Shown: positions 25,088-34,718 of the stretch, piece after piece | Layout of the letters: each line of letters begins with the position of its first letter | Position numbering within the stretch: the stretch's first letter is position 1 | From: Sphingobacteriales bacterium 16-39-50 | GTDB lineage: Bacteria; Bacteroidota; Bacteroidia; Sphingobacteriales; Sphingobacteriaceae | Assembly (NCBI GenBank): GCA_002257025.1 | Contig: NCHA01000009.1 | Location: 1-64,000 of the forward strand | Direction: 5' to 3' | Length of the DNA stretch: 64,000 nucleotides | The notes under the pieces: model-generated | Databases searched by the model: none | Told to the model about the DNA's origin: nothing | Seen by the model: only the letters and a program-made list of their open reading frames with translations | Made by a program: the position numbers and the translations under genes

Positions 25088-25727
25088 CTTCTTAGAAGAT
25101 CTGGCTGCGAATAATAATCGGGACTGGTTCCAGGCCAATAAATTAAGGCATGATGAAGCCAGAAATAATGTACTTGAATTTGCAGAAAAACTGATCATAA
25201 AGCTCTCAAAAATTGATCCTGCTGTATCCTCAGAACTTGACCCAAAGAGCTGTGTGATGCGAATCTACCGGGATGTTCGGTTTAGTAAAAACAAAACTCC
25301 ATACAAAACCAATTTCGGTGCCGGATTTTCGGAGAATGGCAAGAATTTTAAAGGAGCAGGCTATTATTTACATATCCATCCTGAACAATCATTTCTTGCG
25401 GGTGGTTGCTGGATGCCGGAAGGGGATATGCTTAAGGCCATCCGTCAGGAGATTGATTATAATGGTGCTGATTTTCATGAAATTATTGATGATAGGGCTT
25501 TTAAAAAATATTTCGATGCTCCTGATTCTGAGTATAAATTAAAGACTCCTCCAAAAGGGTACCAACCCGACCATCAGGATATTGAATATTTAAAGCTTAA
25601 AAGTTTTACTTTTAGCCATGCGTTGACAAGAAATGAACTTACAGGTTCAAATGCTGTTGATGAGGTGTGTGATGGATTTATACGATTATACCCTTTTATT
25701 GCGTTTTTGAGAAATGCGGTATCATAA
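25065..25727 (+). CDS. DUF2461 family protein
   Basis: A 220-aa soluble protein of the DUF2461 (TIGR02453) family. Signature stretches are NNNRDWFQANK near the N-terminus, MRIYRDVRFSKNKTPYKTNF, and GAGYYLHIHPEQSFLAGGCW. Function unknown. It starts inside the DUF983 gene, so the two are probably translationally coupled. Confidence 0.85.
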   Translation: MINLATFDFLEDLAANNNRDWFQANKLRHDEARNNVLEFAEKLIIKLSKIDPAVSSELDPKSCVMRIYRDVRFSKNKTPYKTNFGAGFSENGKNFKGAGYYLHIHPEQSFLAGGCWMPEGDMLKAIRQEIDYNGADFHEIIDDRAFKKYFDAPDSEYKLKTPPKGYQPDHQDIEYLKLKSFTFSHALTRNELTGSNAVDEVCDGFIRLYPFIAFLRNAVS

Positions 25728-25739
25728 AATCATTTTTGT

Positions 25740-26603
25740 ATGAGGAAAACTAGTTATTCTGTAATTACCCTGTTTTTATTTATTGGTTTATTTGCTTCAT
25801 GCGTTGTCATGTCGCCAAAGAAGTATAATGCAATAATCGCTCAAAAGGATTCACTTTCACTCGGCTGGGAAAACGCAAGGATGAAAATTACTTCCCTGGA
25901 AGAGATCATTTCAGGGTTAAAATCAGATAGTACTCTTCTTCAGGCCAAAATTACAGATCTGGAGGATAAAATTAAGGGCATGAATGATAGTTTTACTTCA
26001 TTGCGTTCTAATTCCTCTTCAGAAATAAGTAAGCTGGAGGCTAACCTCAAAAAACTTGAAGCTGATCTGCAAAAACGTGAAGCCAGATTGAGGGAAGTTG
26101 AAGACATTTTGCGGAAGAGGGATGAAGCCACTAATGCGCTTAAGAATAAACTTCAAAAAGCATTACTAGGCTTTCAGCAGAGTGGCTTAACGGTGGATAT
26201 CCGCAACGGGAAAGTCTATGTTTCCTTAACCGATAAATTATTATTCAGCAGTGGTAGTATTGTTATAGATGAGAAGGGGAAACTTGCGCTGCGCGAGCTT
26301 GCCAAGGTTCTGAAAACACAGCCAGAGATCAATATTTCTGTGGAAGGACATACAGACAATCAGAGGGTAGTAAATCTAGGTCAGATAAAGGATAACTGGG
26401 ACCTGAGCGTATTGCGCGCAACTTCAGTAGTTAGATTCTTAACCGAAACCGAGAAAATTGAGAATGGAAGAATTACTGCAACAGGCAAAGGAGAATACCA
26501 GCCCATTGAGGAAGGTTCAAGTTCGGAGGTCAGAAGCCGTAACAGACGGATAGAGATAGTACTTTCACCTAAACTCGATGAATTGTATAATCTGATCAAA
26601 TAA
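25740..26603 (+). CDS. OmpA-family lipoprotein with coiled coil
   Basis: A 287-aa outer-membrane-associated lipoprotein: lipobox with Cys21 (LFASC), a coiled coil at about 45-140 (LEANLKKLEADLQKREARLR), then an OmpA-like peptidoglycan-binding domain (about 155-280). Key parts are VEGHTDNQ, LSVLRATSVVRFL and RSRNRRIEIVL, which hold the Asp/Arg pair that grips diaminopimelate. Likely tethers the outer membrane to the cell wall. Followed by an intrinsic terminator. Confidence 0.9.
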   Translation: MRKTSYSVITLFLFIGLFASCVVMSPKKYNAIIAQKDSLSLGWENARMKITSLEEIISGLKSDSTLLQAKITDLEDKIKGMNDSFTSLRSNSSSEISKLEANLKKLEADLQKREARLREVEDILRKRDEATNALKNKLQKALLGFQQSGLTVDIRNGKVYVSLTDKLLFSSGSIVIDEKGKLALRELAKVLKTQPEINISVEGHTDNQRVVNLGQIKDNWDLSVLRATSVVRFLTETEKIENGRITATGKGEYQPIEEGSSSEVRSRNRRIEIVLSPKLDELYNLIK

Positions 26604-26628
26604 ATTTTAAAATTTGATATAATATTCA

Positions 26629-26661
26629 GCCGAAGCAAAATGCTTCGGCTTTTTATTTTTT
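26629..26661 (+). terminator. Intrinsic terminator after the OmpA gene
   Basis: GCCGAAGC, loop AAAAT, GCTTCGGC, then a T-rich run. Perfect 8-bp stem. It ends the plus-strand run; the convergent rfbC gene stops just beyond it. Confidence 0.9.
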
Positions 26662-26664
26662 GGG

Positions 26665-27213
26665 TTAAAATGGACTATTAAGATCTTTAAAGAGGGGTAA
26701 AACCTGGTCTTTCTCCGAAAGAATGACCTCTTCCGCTGCAATACCCCAGTCAATATTCAGTTCAGGATCATTCCATACAACACCAAATTCTGAATTCTTA
26801 TTGTACAGACTGGTTACTTTATAAGTAAAAATGGTATCATCTTCAAGGGTGACAAAACCATGCAAAAATCCGGGTGGTACCCATAGCATCCGGTGGTTAT
26901 CTCCGGATAACTCAACAGTAACATGCTGTCCGTAGGTTTCTGAAGTTTTACGAATATCTACAGCTACATCAATAACCCTTCCCTTTATTACTCTTACCAG
27001 TTTGCCCTGAGCATGCGGATCAGATTGCGCATGCAGCCCTCTTAAAGTTCCCTTTTGGGAGAGAGACTGATTATCCTGTACAAAACCGGCATCAATTCCG
27101 GCTTCTTCGAAATTTCGCTTACTGTAACTTTCGTAAAAATATCCCCGGTCATCTTTCCAGATCTTTGGTTCTACAATTAGCAGATCCTTGATTTTTGTTT
27201 TTATAAAGTTCAT
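26665..27213 (-). CDS. rfbC: dTDP-4-dehydrorhamnose 3,5-epimerase
   Basis: A 182-aa cupin-fold enzyme of dTDP-L-rhamnose synthesis for surface polysaccharides. RGYFYESY, TLRGLHAQ (catalytic His), GKLVRVIKGRVIDVAVDIR, WVPPGFLHGF and the C-terminal NDPELNIDWG are all present. No other rml gene is in the window, so the pathway is split. It overlaps the upstream DUF4286 gene by 4 bases (ATGA). Confidence 0.95.
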   Translation of the reverse strand: MNFIKTKIKDLLIVEPKIWKDDRGYFYESYSKRNFEEAGIDAGFVQDNQSLSQKGTLRGLHAQSDPHAQGKLVRVIKGRVIDVAVDIRKTSETYGQHVTVELSGDNHRMLWVPPGFLHGFVTLEDDTIFTYKVTSLYNKNSEFGVVWNDPELNIDWGIAAEEVILSEKDQVLPLFKDLNSPF

Positions 27214-27518
27214 TCAGCCTCAATAAATTCCATTAATGTACTAAATACTACAAATTTATTCAGGAACTCTGCCGGAACATTAGTCTGCAGTTGATTAGGG
27301 TGTATTTGCAAGTATTCATTGTATTTTTCAACTGAGTCGGCAATGTACTGTACACAATAGGTAACTCCTTCGTTTGGTGAGTCCAAAACCTTCAGAACCC
27401 TGTAAGAAATAAAAAAGCCTGTGCTCATCAATTCCTTCAAATGCTCATTCCTCAGCCATTTGAGCCAATTTGCATGAATTTGCTCATCCAAAATAATAGT
27501 GACATTATATAAGATCAT
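27210..27518 (-). CDS. DUF4286 family protein
   Basis: A 102-aa protein with the DUF4286 pattern (MILYNVTIILDEQIHANWLK, GVTYCVQYIADS, FLNKFVVFSTLMEFI). A dimeric alpha/beta-barrel fold is likely from the strand-helix pattern. Function unknown. Overlaps rfbC by 4 bases and may be cotranscribed. Confidence 0.8.
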   Translation of the reverse strand: MILYNVTIILDEQIHANWLKWLRNEHLKELMSTGFFISYRVLKVLDSPNEGVTYCVQYIADSVEKYNEYLQIHPNQLQTNVPAEFLNKFVVFSTLMEFIEAE

Positions 27519-27562
27519 GCTGCGAAGATAGGAATTGAGTTTTGAATAGTTTATCCAAAAAC

Positions 27563-29368
27563 TTAACCCAGTTTATCTCCTCTAAGCTGACGAAAGCGTT
27601 TTCTGGCTTCAATGATGTATAAACTGCCGGAATAATCATTTATTATTTTCTGATATAGCTCGATTGCCTTCCCGGGTTGGTTGAGCTTTGTTTCATAAAT
27701 ATCAGCAAGCATGAAAATTGCATCATCACCCCAGAGCTCTGAACTATAATTATCTATTATAGCCTGCAATTGAATTACGGCCTGCTCAAAGTCATTGGAA
27801 CTTATAAATATTTTCGATTTTGCAATTAAAATATCATCAGCGAGTGAATTTGAAGGGTATAGAATATTAATGCTGTCTAAAATTTCCAATGCTTTTTCCG
27901 GCTGATTTTTAAAGATATTGAGTTCTGCTTCCGAATATTTTTTCAACGCGACGGTGTCACTCTCATTTTGTAAGTTATCAGAAATGAGCAGACTTAAATT
28001 CAGGGCATCATTGGCAATTAACTGCGAGGTCGAACTTTTTAATACGTCAAGCTGAGCTTTTGCCCAGGGAAAGTCCCCCTGAAAATAAGCTAGTCTGGCG
28101 TTTTTATATCTGGCTTCCTGTCCGTAAACTTCATTTGGGAAAGACTTTTCTACCTGCCCATAAATCAGGGCAGCTTCCCAAACCTCTCCCGATAATGTAT
28201 AAATATCTCCAAGTTCTAATTTTGTTTGTGCAATTATAATGGGTGTTATGCCGGGTAGTTCCAGAAGTTTTTGAAGTTGTACGGCTGATTCTGCTGGTTT
28301 TTTCAGGTAAAATGCCTGCAGATTGGCAAGCTGCCTGATTGCGAAGGCAGTACCTGAACTTCTGCCGAATTCCTTTAGTAATGACTCGTAATCACTTTCA
28401 AGAGTTAGCAAATTAGCTTTATCTAACTTGCCGCTGGTCAGTTGTTTGGCTTTTAAATTCAGCAGTTCGATTTTTGCCGCAATATAGTACCTGCTTTTTT
28501 CTCCTTTAGCAACCAGATAATTCAGTGCTTCAATTCCCTGTTCATAAGCCTGATTTGAAACCAGTAATCTCGACAGATCAAACACTCTCGCACCATCTTC
28601 TTTAAGTCTGCGGTCAAGTGCAAGAGTTTGTCGCAAAGCCATATCAAAGTCTTTTTGCTGCACATATTGCCAGGCCAGAAACTCAGTTAGAACTACATTT
28701 TGAGCATCTTTTTGCAGGCGACGTAAGATTGCTGTTTTAAGGAGATCAAAGTCATCTTTATCTTCCAGAATATTGCCTAATACATTTTGAGCTTGCTGTA
28801 ATGCTTCGGGATTTATGCTCAAAAGTAATAAGTACTCCTGGATAAGCATTACCTTATCTTTTCTGTAACGATATAGACTTAAGAGATCATAAATAAATGA
28901 CTTTTCATCGTTTAAAATTTTTCGTCCATTTAAAAAGGTCTTGATCGAAAAATCATAAGCTTCTGCCCTGTAAAAGGTTATTGCGAGATCTTTTATCGCA
29001 AATTCATTGGCTGGAAGATTTTTAATCAGATTATTATACAGCGCAATTGATTTTTCCTGTTCACCCCGTTCCTGGAAAACTCTGCCCAGATCAACCGGAT
29101 AATTAAAATTTTCAGGATTATTCTTTTGAAGAACGCGAGCCAGCTTTTCTGCTTCGTCAAACTTTTTTAACCGGAGTAAACAACTGAAATAGGGGTCGTA
29201 ATAACTCGCATTTTTTGTTCTGTTGAACAGCTTTTCATACAGTATTGCAGCCTTTTCATAGTTGCCAGACTGGAAATATTGCACAGCCATAGCCTCATCA
29301 GTATTTAGCTGAGCTTTCAGTTCTGAAGTGACAGATATAATCAATAGCAGAAGCAGAAATTTTTTCAT
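27563..29368 (-). CDS. Exported tetratricopeptide-repeat protein
   Basis: A 601-aa protein with a signal peptide (MKKFLLLLLIISVTSELKAQ) and TPR-like helical repeats along its whole length, clearest near the N-terminus (AVQYFQSGNYEKAAILYEKL) and C-terminus (DDAIFMLADIYETKLNQPGK). A periplasmic scaffold, possibly for envelope assembly; no specific partner can be named. First gene of a minus-strand run with DUF4286 and rfbC. The 293-bp spacer to the divergent S9 peptidase shows no clear promoter. Confidence 0.8.
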   Translation of the reverse strand: MKKFLLLLLIISVTSELKAQLNTDEAMAVQYFQSGNYEKAAILYEKLFNRTKNASYYDPYFSCLLRLKKFDEAEKLARVLQKNNPENFNYPVDLGRVFQERGEQEKSIALYNNLIKNLPANEFAIKDLAITFYRAEAYDFSIKTFLNGRKILNDEKSFIYDLLSLYRYRKDKVMLIQEYLLLLSINPEALQQAQNVLGNILEDKDDFDLLKTAILRRLQKDAQNVVLTEFLAWQYVQQKDFDMALRQTLALDRRLKEDGARVFDLSRLLVSNQAYEQGIEALNYLVAKGEKSRYYIAAKIELLNLKAKQLTSGKLDKANLLTLESDYESLLKEFGRSSGTAFAIRQLANLQAFYLKKPAESAVQLQKLLELPGITPIIIAQTKLELGDIYTLSGEVWEAALIYGQVEKSFPNEVYGQEARYKNARLAYFQGDFPWAKAQLDVLKSSTSQLIANDALNLSLLISDNLQNESDTVALKKYSEAELNIFKNQPEKALEILDSINILYPSNSLADDILIAKSKIFISSNDFEQAVIQLQAIIDNYSSELWGDDAIFMLADIYETKLNQPGKAIELYQKIINDYSGSLYIIEARKRFRQLRGDKLG

Positions 29369-29661
29369 CGAACCGGGCTTGTTAAAATTCTAAGATCAAT
29401 ATGAATAAATTATATGGGGAATATCAATTTTTTGATTCCTATTAAAGTTCGCTTTAATCAGGTACAATTTAGACAAAAAATCACTTGTAGTTTAAATGTT
29501 ACGATTCCATTCAACTACTTAAAAATGTATTTACTAACTTGACTGATTAGTTGAGGAATTAGTCTGTTTGTTTTCTTGATGGCCTTAAAAACCTTATTTT
29601 GTCTGTTTTGTTGCATGTTTTTAAACCTTGCCTCAAAATTTGAATTTAATTTTATAATAGA

Positions 29662-31548
29662 ATGCCGGGATCTAAAATTTATTTCTTCTGTTTTGTTCTT
29701 GCCACTTTGGTGTCATGTAATATGGAAAAAGCGACGAAACGGATACCGATAGAAAATTTTTTCAATGTTCCCATCAATACTTCTTATCTGGTTTCACCCG
29801 ATGGGAAATATATATCTTATCTAAAGCCGGATAATAATAGAATTCATATTTATGTTGAAACGCTTGATGGAAAAACTACTACCCAGCTAACCTGCGATTC
29901 TAACCGGAGTATTGCCAATTATTTCTGGGCTAGTAATAATGAGATTCTATATTTAAAGGGGGCCTCCGAAAATATGGATCCAGGTCTGTTTGCAGTTAAC
30001 ATTGATGGTAACAACAAACGGGAGTTGCTTTCATTCCCAAATACCAAAATCAGACTAATTTCTTCAGGGCCGGTTAGTGACGGTCAGGTGCTTGTTTCAC
30101 TAAATAAACGTGATTCAACCGTTTTTGATGCCTACCGGTTAAATATGAAGACCGGGAACTTGTCTTTATTATTCCAAAACCCTGGGAACATCACCAAGTG
30201 GTACTCTGATCCTGCCGGAAAGTTAAGAATGGCTATTGCAAGTGATGGAGTTAATGAAACATTATTATACCGTGATAGAGAGAGTCAGAATTTCAGAAGT
30301 GTTTTAACAAATAATTTCAAGACAAGTATTTCTCCCATTAGTTTCAGCGCAGATAATAGTTGTATATATGCTTTATCGAATAAAAATCGGGATAAAATGG
30401 CATTGGTGGAGTTGGATTGTGTAACCGGGAAAGAACACCGCGTTATTTACAGTAATCCTTTGGTTGATGTCTCTGAAGCGATTTACTCTGTAAACAGAGA
30501 CAAATTGATTTATGCCGGTTTTGAGACCTGGAAAAAGGAGCGTCACTATCTTGATGATACCTTTAAGGCCATTTTTAAAAAGCTTGAGAAATTGCTGCCA
30601 AACACAGAAATTGTGATTGCCAGTTCAGACTCATTAGAAAAGAAATTTATTGTCAGAACCTACACAGACCGTAATCCCGGATCCTTCTATTTATATTCAA
30701 TAGATGATGATAAGCTGGTTAAGCTGAGTGATGTAAACTCATCCCTGAAAGTAGAAAATATGGCAGAAATGAAACCCATCAGCTATAAAACCAGGGATGG
30801 ACTGACTGTATACGGGTATTTAACTCTTCCCAGGGGGATGCCTTCAAAAAATCTTCCGGTAATTGTCATGCCTCATGGGGGGCCGGACACAAGGAATAGC
30901 TGGGGTTATAACTCTGAAGTTCAGTTTCTTGCAAGCCGGGGTTATGCGGTTTTCCAGGTTAATTTCAGAGGTTCAAAAGGCTATGGAAAGGATTTCTGGA
31001 TTGCAGGCTTTAAGGAATGGGGTGCTAAGATGCAGGATGATATAACTGATGGGGTTCACTGGCTGATTGAGCAAAAGATTGCAGATCCATCAAGGATTGG
31101 GATTTATGGTTTCAGTTTTGGAGGATTCTCGGCACTTCACGGACTGATGTCGAGTCCTGAACTTTATAGGTGCGGGGCTTCTTACTCAGGCTTCACTAAT
31201 TTATTTACCTATTTTAAGGATATACCACCCTATTTCAGACCTTATTTACAGATGTATTATGAAACTGTGGGTAATCCTGAAACTGATGCGGATTATTTCA
31301 GAGCAGCATCGCCTGTTTTTCATACAGATAAAATAAAAGTACCGGTTTTAATTGCTCAGGGTGCAAGAGATCCCCGGGTTAATATGAATGAAACCCATCA
31401 GTTTGTAAAGGAGTTAAAAAAGAAGAAGGTACCTGTTACTTATATCTTTAAAGAGGGAGAAGGGCATGTTTTCAGAAACAATGAAAACCGGCTTGAATTT
31501 TATAAGAAACTTGAAATATTCCTCGACCAGAATCTAAGCAGGGAATAG
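29662..31548 (+). CDS. S9-family prolyl-oligopeptidase-like lipoprotein
   Basis: A 628-aa serine peptidase on the cell surface or in the periplasm: lipobox Cys19 (LVSC), a beta-propeller region (about 40-370) and an alpha/beta-hydrolase domain with S485 in GFSFGG, D570 in GARDPRVN and H602 in GEGHVFR, a complete triad. The family cleaves after proline or small residues or acts as acylaminoacyl peptidase. The histidine kinase gene begins 4 bp after its stop, so the three genes 29662-33918 are probably one operon. Confidence 0.9.
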   Translation: MPGSKIYFFCFVLATLVSCNMEKATKRIPIENFFNVPINTSYLVSPDGKYISYLKPDNNRIHIYVETLDGKTTTQLTCDSNRSIANYFWASNNEILYLKGASENMDPGLFAVNIDGNNKRELLSFPNTKIRLISSGPVSDGQVLVSLNKRDSTVFDAYRLNMKTGNLSLLFQNPGNITKWYSDPAGKLRMAIASDGVNETLLYRDRESQNFRSVLTNNFKTSISPISFSADNSCIYALSNKNRDKMALVELDCVTGKEHRVIYSNPLVDVSEAIYSVNRDKLIYAGFETWKKERHYLDDTFKAIFKKLEKLLPNTEIVIASSDSLEKKFIVRTYTDRNPGSFYLYSIDDDKLVKLSDVNSSLKVENMAEMKPISYKTRDGLTVYGYLTLPRGMPSKNLPVIVMPHGGPDTRNSWGYNSEVQFLASRGYAVFQVNFRGSKGYGKDFWIAGFKEWGAKMQDDITDGVHWLIEQKIADPSRIGIYGFSFGGFSALHGLMSSPELYRCGASYSGFTNLFTYFKDIPPYFRPYLQMYYETVGNPETDADYFRAASPVFHTDKIKVPVLIAQGARDPRVNMNETHQFVKELKKKKVPVTYIFKEGEGHVFRNNENRLEFYKKLEIFLDQNLSRE

Positions 31549-31552
31549 CCGG

Positions 31553-33226
31553 ATGCAGGAGTATCAGTATATATACCGCAAAAACTTCACGCTGGTTGTA
31601 ATTTTCCTTATTCTCATCACCTCTGCGATGGCTGGTGCCTTTTTCCTCGCCTATAATCTGACATCAAAGTACGTAGAGAATGAATTCGCATCTCAGAAAA
31701 TTGATGTGCTCGAAGAAACAGTGAAACCTTACAATGATTTCTTCCAAAATAAAATACCTGAAATTTCTTTTTATCAGGGTTATTTGGATTCGGCCCAAAC
31801 CTCTAAATACATTGATACTATCTTTAGAAAATTTCGCTTTGTTGAACGGGTCATATTTTATGATGCGGAAATAAGTAATCATAAAATTCCGGATGGAATC
31901 AGGGTGAACAATTTTTCTATGGGGCCAAAGTCTGTCTATCAGTTTGGCAGGGATATATCCAGGGACTCGATTTTGCTTTATAAAAATGATCGCCCTGACT
32001 CCTTATTTATCTTAAAAACAGGGGATGAGTTCAACAAAATGGCAATTAAGTTCAGCGGCTTTATTGAGCTGGCTGATACTGCACAGGCATTGAATGATGA
32101 CGATCGATTTAGTGTTTTTTACAGTATCAGGTCAAACAGGATCACCTTTATGAATATTCCCAGACGCGAGGAAATAAAGGTCTATAAGGATCTGATGTAT
32201 AAAAAGAGACCGAGCTCTCCGGTTTATGAAATGGATATGCTTACATTTTACCTGAATCCACTGAAGCTCGAAATTATTAATTCACATCCCGAATTATACC
32301 AGTATATCAGTATTAAGCCTCTGGTTTATGAATCGCTTGAAAATGACTCAGGCTTTATGGAAAATGATCTGCCCTTATCCGGACCTTTCTCAGACTATAA
32401 ATTATACTTCAGCTCAGGCAAGGACTTTTTAAGAAAAGAAGTCAATTCCCGCTTCAGACCTATCGCCGCTGGTTTATTTATTATCTATTTTGTGCTGGTA
32501 CTTATTGCGTATCTGATCTTCAGAAACCTGAATATCAACAGTAAACTCTTCAAGCTGCAGTATGATTTTATTAATAATCTCACACATGAATTTAAGACTC
32601 CTGTCAGCGTTATAAAAATTGCCGGTAATAATATCCGTAGTGCTTCCAAACTGTCGGATCGTGAACGGATACATTATGGCAAGATTCTGGATGAGGAGGC
32701 AGATAAGCTTAACGATCTGATGAACAGGCTCTTGTCTTTTGCCCAGATTGAGAATAAAGCCATCAAATTAAAACCCGAGAGCATTAATCTCGAAGTATTC
32801 TGTCAGAATATGATTGATAGCTACCAGTTAAAATACCCGGGTTTCGACATAGAATGTGATATTAAAGATGTTGAGTATTTTAATTCGGATCCTGTCCTTT
32901 TGGGAAGTATCTTTCAGAATCTGATCGATAATGCTTTTAAATACTCCAGCCCCGACAACAAGGTTCTAAGGATCATTATTCAAAAGGTGAAGAATCGAAT
33001 AGTTTTTAAATTTTCAGATCAGGGGATTGGAATTCCGGAAAAAGATATCAGGAATATCTTTAAGAAATTTTACAGAGTACAAAATCAATATAATCAGCAG
33101 GGTAGTGTAGGATTAGGTTTGGCATTCTGTGCAGAACTGATTAAATTTATGAACGGAACAATTACAATAAAAAGTGTAGTAGGAAAGGGAACAGAGTTTA
33201 GAATTGAATTGCCTTACGAAATATAA
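31553..33226 (+). CDS. Sensor histidine kinase
   Basis: A 557-aa membrane kinase: one helix at about 14-36, a large extracytoplasmic sensor region (about 37-300) without a domain I recognise, a second helix (about 303-325), then HisKA with phospho-acceptor H345 in THEFKTP and an ATPase domain with N-box NLIDNAFKYS, G1 DQGIGIP and G2 GLGLAF. It phosphorylates the regulator encoded next (2-bp gap). Coupling to the peptidase gene suggests sensing of peptides or envelope state; that is inference. Confidence 0.92.
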   Translation: MQEYQYIYRKNFTLVVIFLILITSAMAGAFFLAYNLTSKYVENEFASQKIDVLEETVKPYNDFFQNKIPEISFYQGYLDSAQTSKYIDTIFRKFRFVERVIFYDAEISNHKIPDGIRVNNFSMGPKSVYQFGRDISRDSILLYKNDRPDSLFILKTGDEFNKMAIKFSGFIELADTAQALNDDDRFSVFYSIRSNRITFMNIPRREEIKVYKDLMYKKRPSSPVYEMDMLTFYLNPLKLEIINSHPELYQYISIKPLVYESLENDSGFMENDLPLSGPFSDYKLYFSSGKDFLRKEVNSRFRPIAAGLFIIYFVLVLIAYLIFRNLNINSKLFKLQYDFINNLTHEFKTPVSVIKIAGNNIRSASKLSDRERIHYGKILDEEADKLNDLMNRLLSFAQIENKAIKLKPESINLEVFCQNMIDSYQLKYPGFDIECDIKDVEYFNSDPVLLGSIFQNLIDNAFKYSSPDNKVLRIIIQKVKNRIVFKFSDQGIGIPEKDIRNIFKKFYRVQNQYNQQGSVGLGLAFCAELIKFMNGTITIKSVVGKGTEFRIELPYEI

Positions 33227-33228
33227 AC

Positions 33229-33918
33229 ATGGGAAAAGAAATCAAAATTGCAGTTATTGAAGATGATGAGAATCTTCGGTTTTTAGTTGTGCACCGTCTT
33301 CAAACCGAAGGGTATAAAGTTGTTGAGGCTGCTGACGGCCAGATTGCTGAAGAACTCATTATGAGTGAGGAACCTGATATTGTGTTGCTCGACTGGATGC
33401 TGCCAACAAAACAGGGCTCTGAAGTCTGTCAGAATGTTCGTAAACTGGGTTTTGATAATCTGATCATCATGATGACGGCCAAGGCGCAGGATATTGATAA
33501 AATTGATGCCTATAATTTTGGTGTTTCTGATTATGTAACCAAACCTTTCAATATGGATGTCCTGGTTGCATTGATTGAAAATAAGGTAAAGTTCTTTATC
33601 AATAATGAGAAGACCGAAGTATATAAATTCGGAAACATGGAGCATCATCCCAACACACATTCACTCATGCGCGAGGGAAAGAAAATTGAGCTTACTATAC
33701 TTGAAAACAGGATTCTTCTGTATTTTTTGAAGAATGCAAATACTGTTATTAATCGTGATGAATTAATGATGGTGGTTTGGGGTTATAATTCTGATGTAAA
33801 TACACGAACACTTGATATGCATATTGTCCGTTTACGTAAAAAGATTGAGAGCAATCCCGATAGGCCACATTTTATGCAAACTGTCAGAGGTGTAGGTTAC
33901 AAATTCATCATTGAGTAA
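33229..33918 (+). CDS. OmpR/PhoB-family response regulator
   Basis: A 229-aa regulator with a receiver domain (acidic pair D11-D12, phospho-acceptor D55 in LLDWM, K105 in TKPF) and a C-terminal winged helix (NRDELMMVVWGY, TRTLDMHIVRLRKKI, TVRGVGYKF). Partner of the kinase just upstream. Confidence 0.95.
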   Translation: MGKEIKIAVIEDDENLRFLVVHRLQTEGYKVVEAADGQIAEELIMSEEPDIVLLDWMLPTKQGSEVCQNVRKLGFDNLIIMMTAKAQDIDKIDAYNFGVSDYVTKPFNMDVLVALIENKVKFFINNEKTEVYKFGNMEHHPNTHSLMREGKKIELTILENRILLYFLKNANTVINRDELMMVVWGYNSDVNTRTLDMHIVRLRKKIESNPDRPHFMQTVRGVGYKFIIE

Positions 33919-33945
33919 AGTTTATGGATTGATTAAATGCTTGGA

Positions 33946-34605
33946 TTATAACTTGCTTAACATTTTCTCAAACCGCTCTCTCCATTCCAATGTCAGTTCT
34001 TTCAGATCAACCAGCCTCTGAAGCCATTCTTTGTTTTCAGGGTCATGATATCTTACAAAATTTACATTCATCACTGATATCTTTTCAGGATGTGAGCTAA
34101 GATGGATCAGCTTGTCGGTCTTCTTTACCAGGCCTGTTTTGATAGTCCTGAAATAATACCCTGTAAGCCCGGTTTGCTGTAAATGGACAGGGAACTGCTT
34201 ATAATTGTACCTGATTCCAATCATATAACAAGGACCACGGGGCTCTGAGACTTCTACTATTGCTTCGCCAAGTTGATAACGGTCCCCGATAAAAATATGT
34301 TCTTCATTGGCATTTTGACCACTAAGCGTCAAATTTTCCCCAAAAGCTGCAGATTCCAGATCGAATCCAAGTTCTGCCTTCCACTTTTTAAAATGATCAG
34401 AATTATAGCAGCATATGGCTTTATCATTTCCGCCATGATGTTTTGTGTCTACGATTATGTCACCAGTAAATCCAGTCATTCCCAGCTCGATGGAATCAGC
34501 TGATATAGCTTTTTTGCAGTATGCGGAATATGCTTTCTGATGTTCAGAAACTAATAGCTCAGGCTTGCCGAGTATATTGATTGATGAGATACTGATATTT
34601 TTCAT
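33946..34605 (-). CDS. MOSC-domain protein (YiiM-like)
   Basis: A 219-aa protein of the MOSC family, which binds molybdenum cofactor or carries sulfur on a conserved Cys, here in SEPRGPCYMIG. Also typical: KHHGGNDKAICCY, AFGENLTLSG, IGDRYQLGEAIVEVS and a C-terminal helical tail. YiiM-like members detoxify N-hydroxylated bases; the substrate here is unknown. Last gene of the minus-strand run from 39514, separated from the UbiA-like gene by a hairpin-rich 113-bp spacer. Confidence 0.85.
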   Translation of the reverse strand: MKNISISSINILGKPELLVSEHQKAYSAYCKKAISADSIELGMTGFTGDIIVDTKHHGGNDKAICCYNSDHFKKWKAELGFDLESAAFGENLTLSGQNANEEHIFIGDRYQLGEAIVEVSEPRGPCYMIGIRYNYKQFPVHLQQTGLTGYYFRTIKTGLVKKTDKLIHLSSHPEKISVMNVNFVRYHDPENKEWLQRLVDLKELTLEWRERFEKMLSKL

Positions 34606-34630
34606 CCGTTTATTTATTGTTTTTTAAAGG

Positions 34631-34716
34631 TGATGAAGCCCGTCCGAACGGCTTGGCCGGGCGGGCCATCATGATTTAATAATCACCCCCCTGTAGTTTG
34701 GATAAAATCATGATGG
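34631..34716. repeat. GC-rich hairpin nested beside a perfect 12-bp inverted repeat
   Basis: GATG-AA-GCCCGTCC (34632-34645) pairs with GGGCGGGC-CATC (34659-34670), with one wobble. Overlapping its right edge, CCATCATGATTT (34666-34677) pairs perfectly with AAATCATGATGG (34705-34716). The two structures share bases and cannot both form, as in an attenuator. The GC content is far above the surroundings, so a dispersed repeat is the alternative. Confidence 0.6.
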
Positions 34717-34718
34717 TT

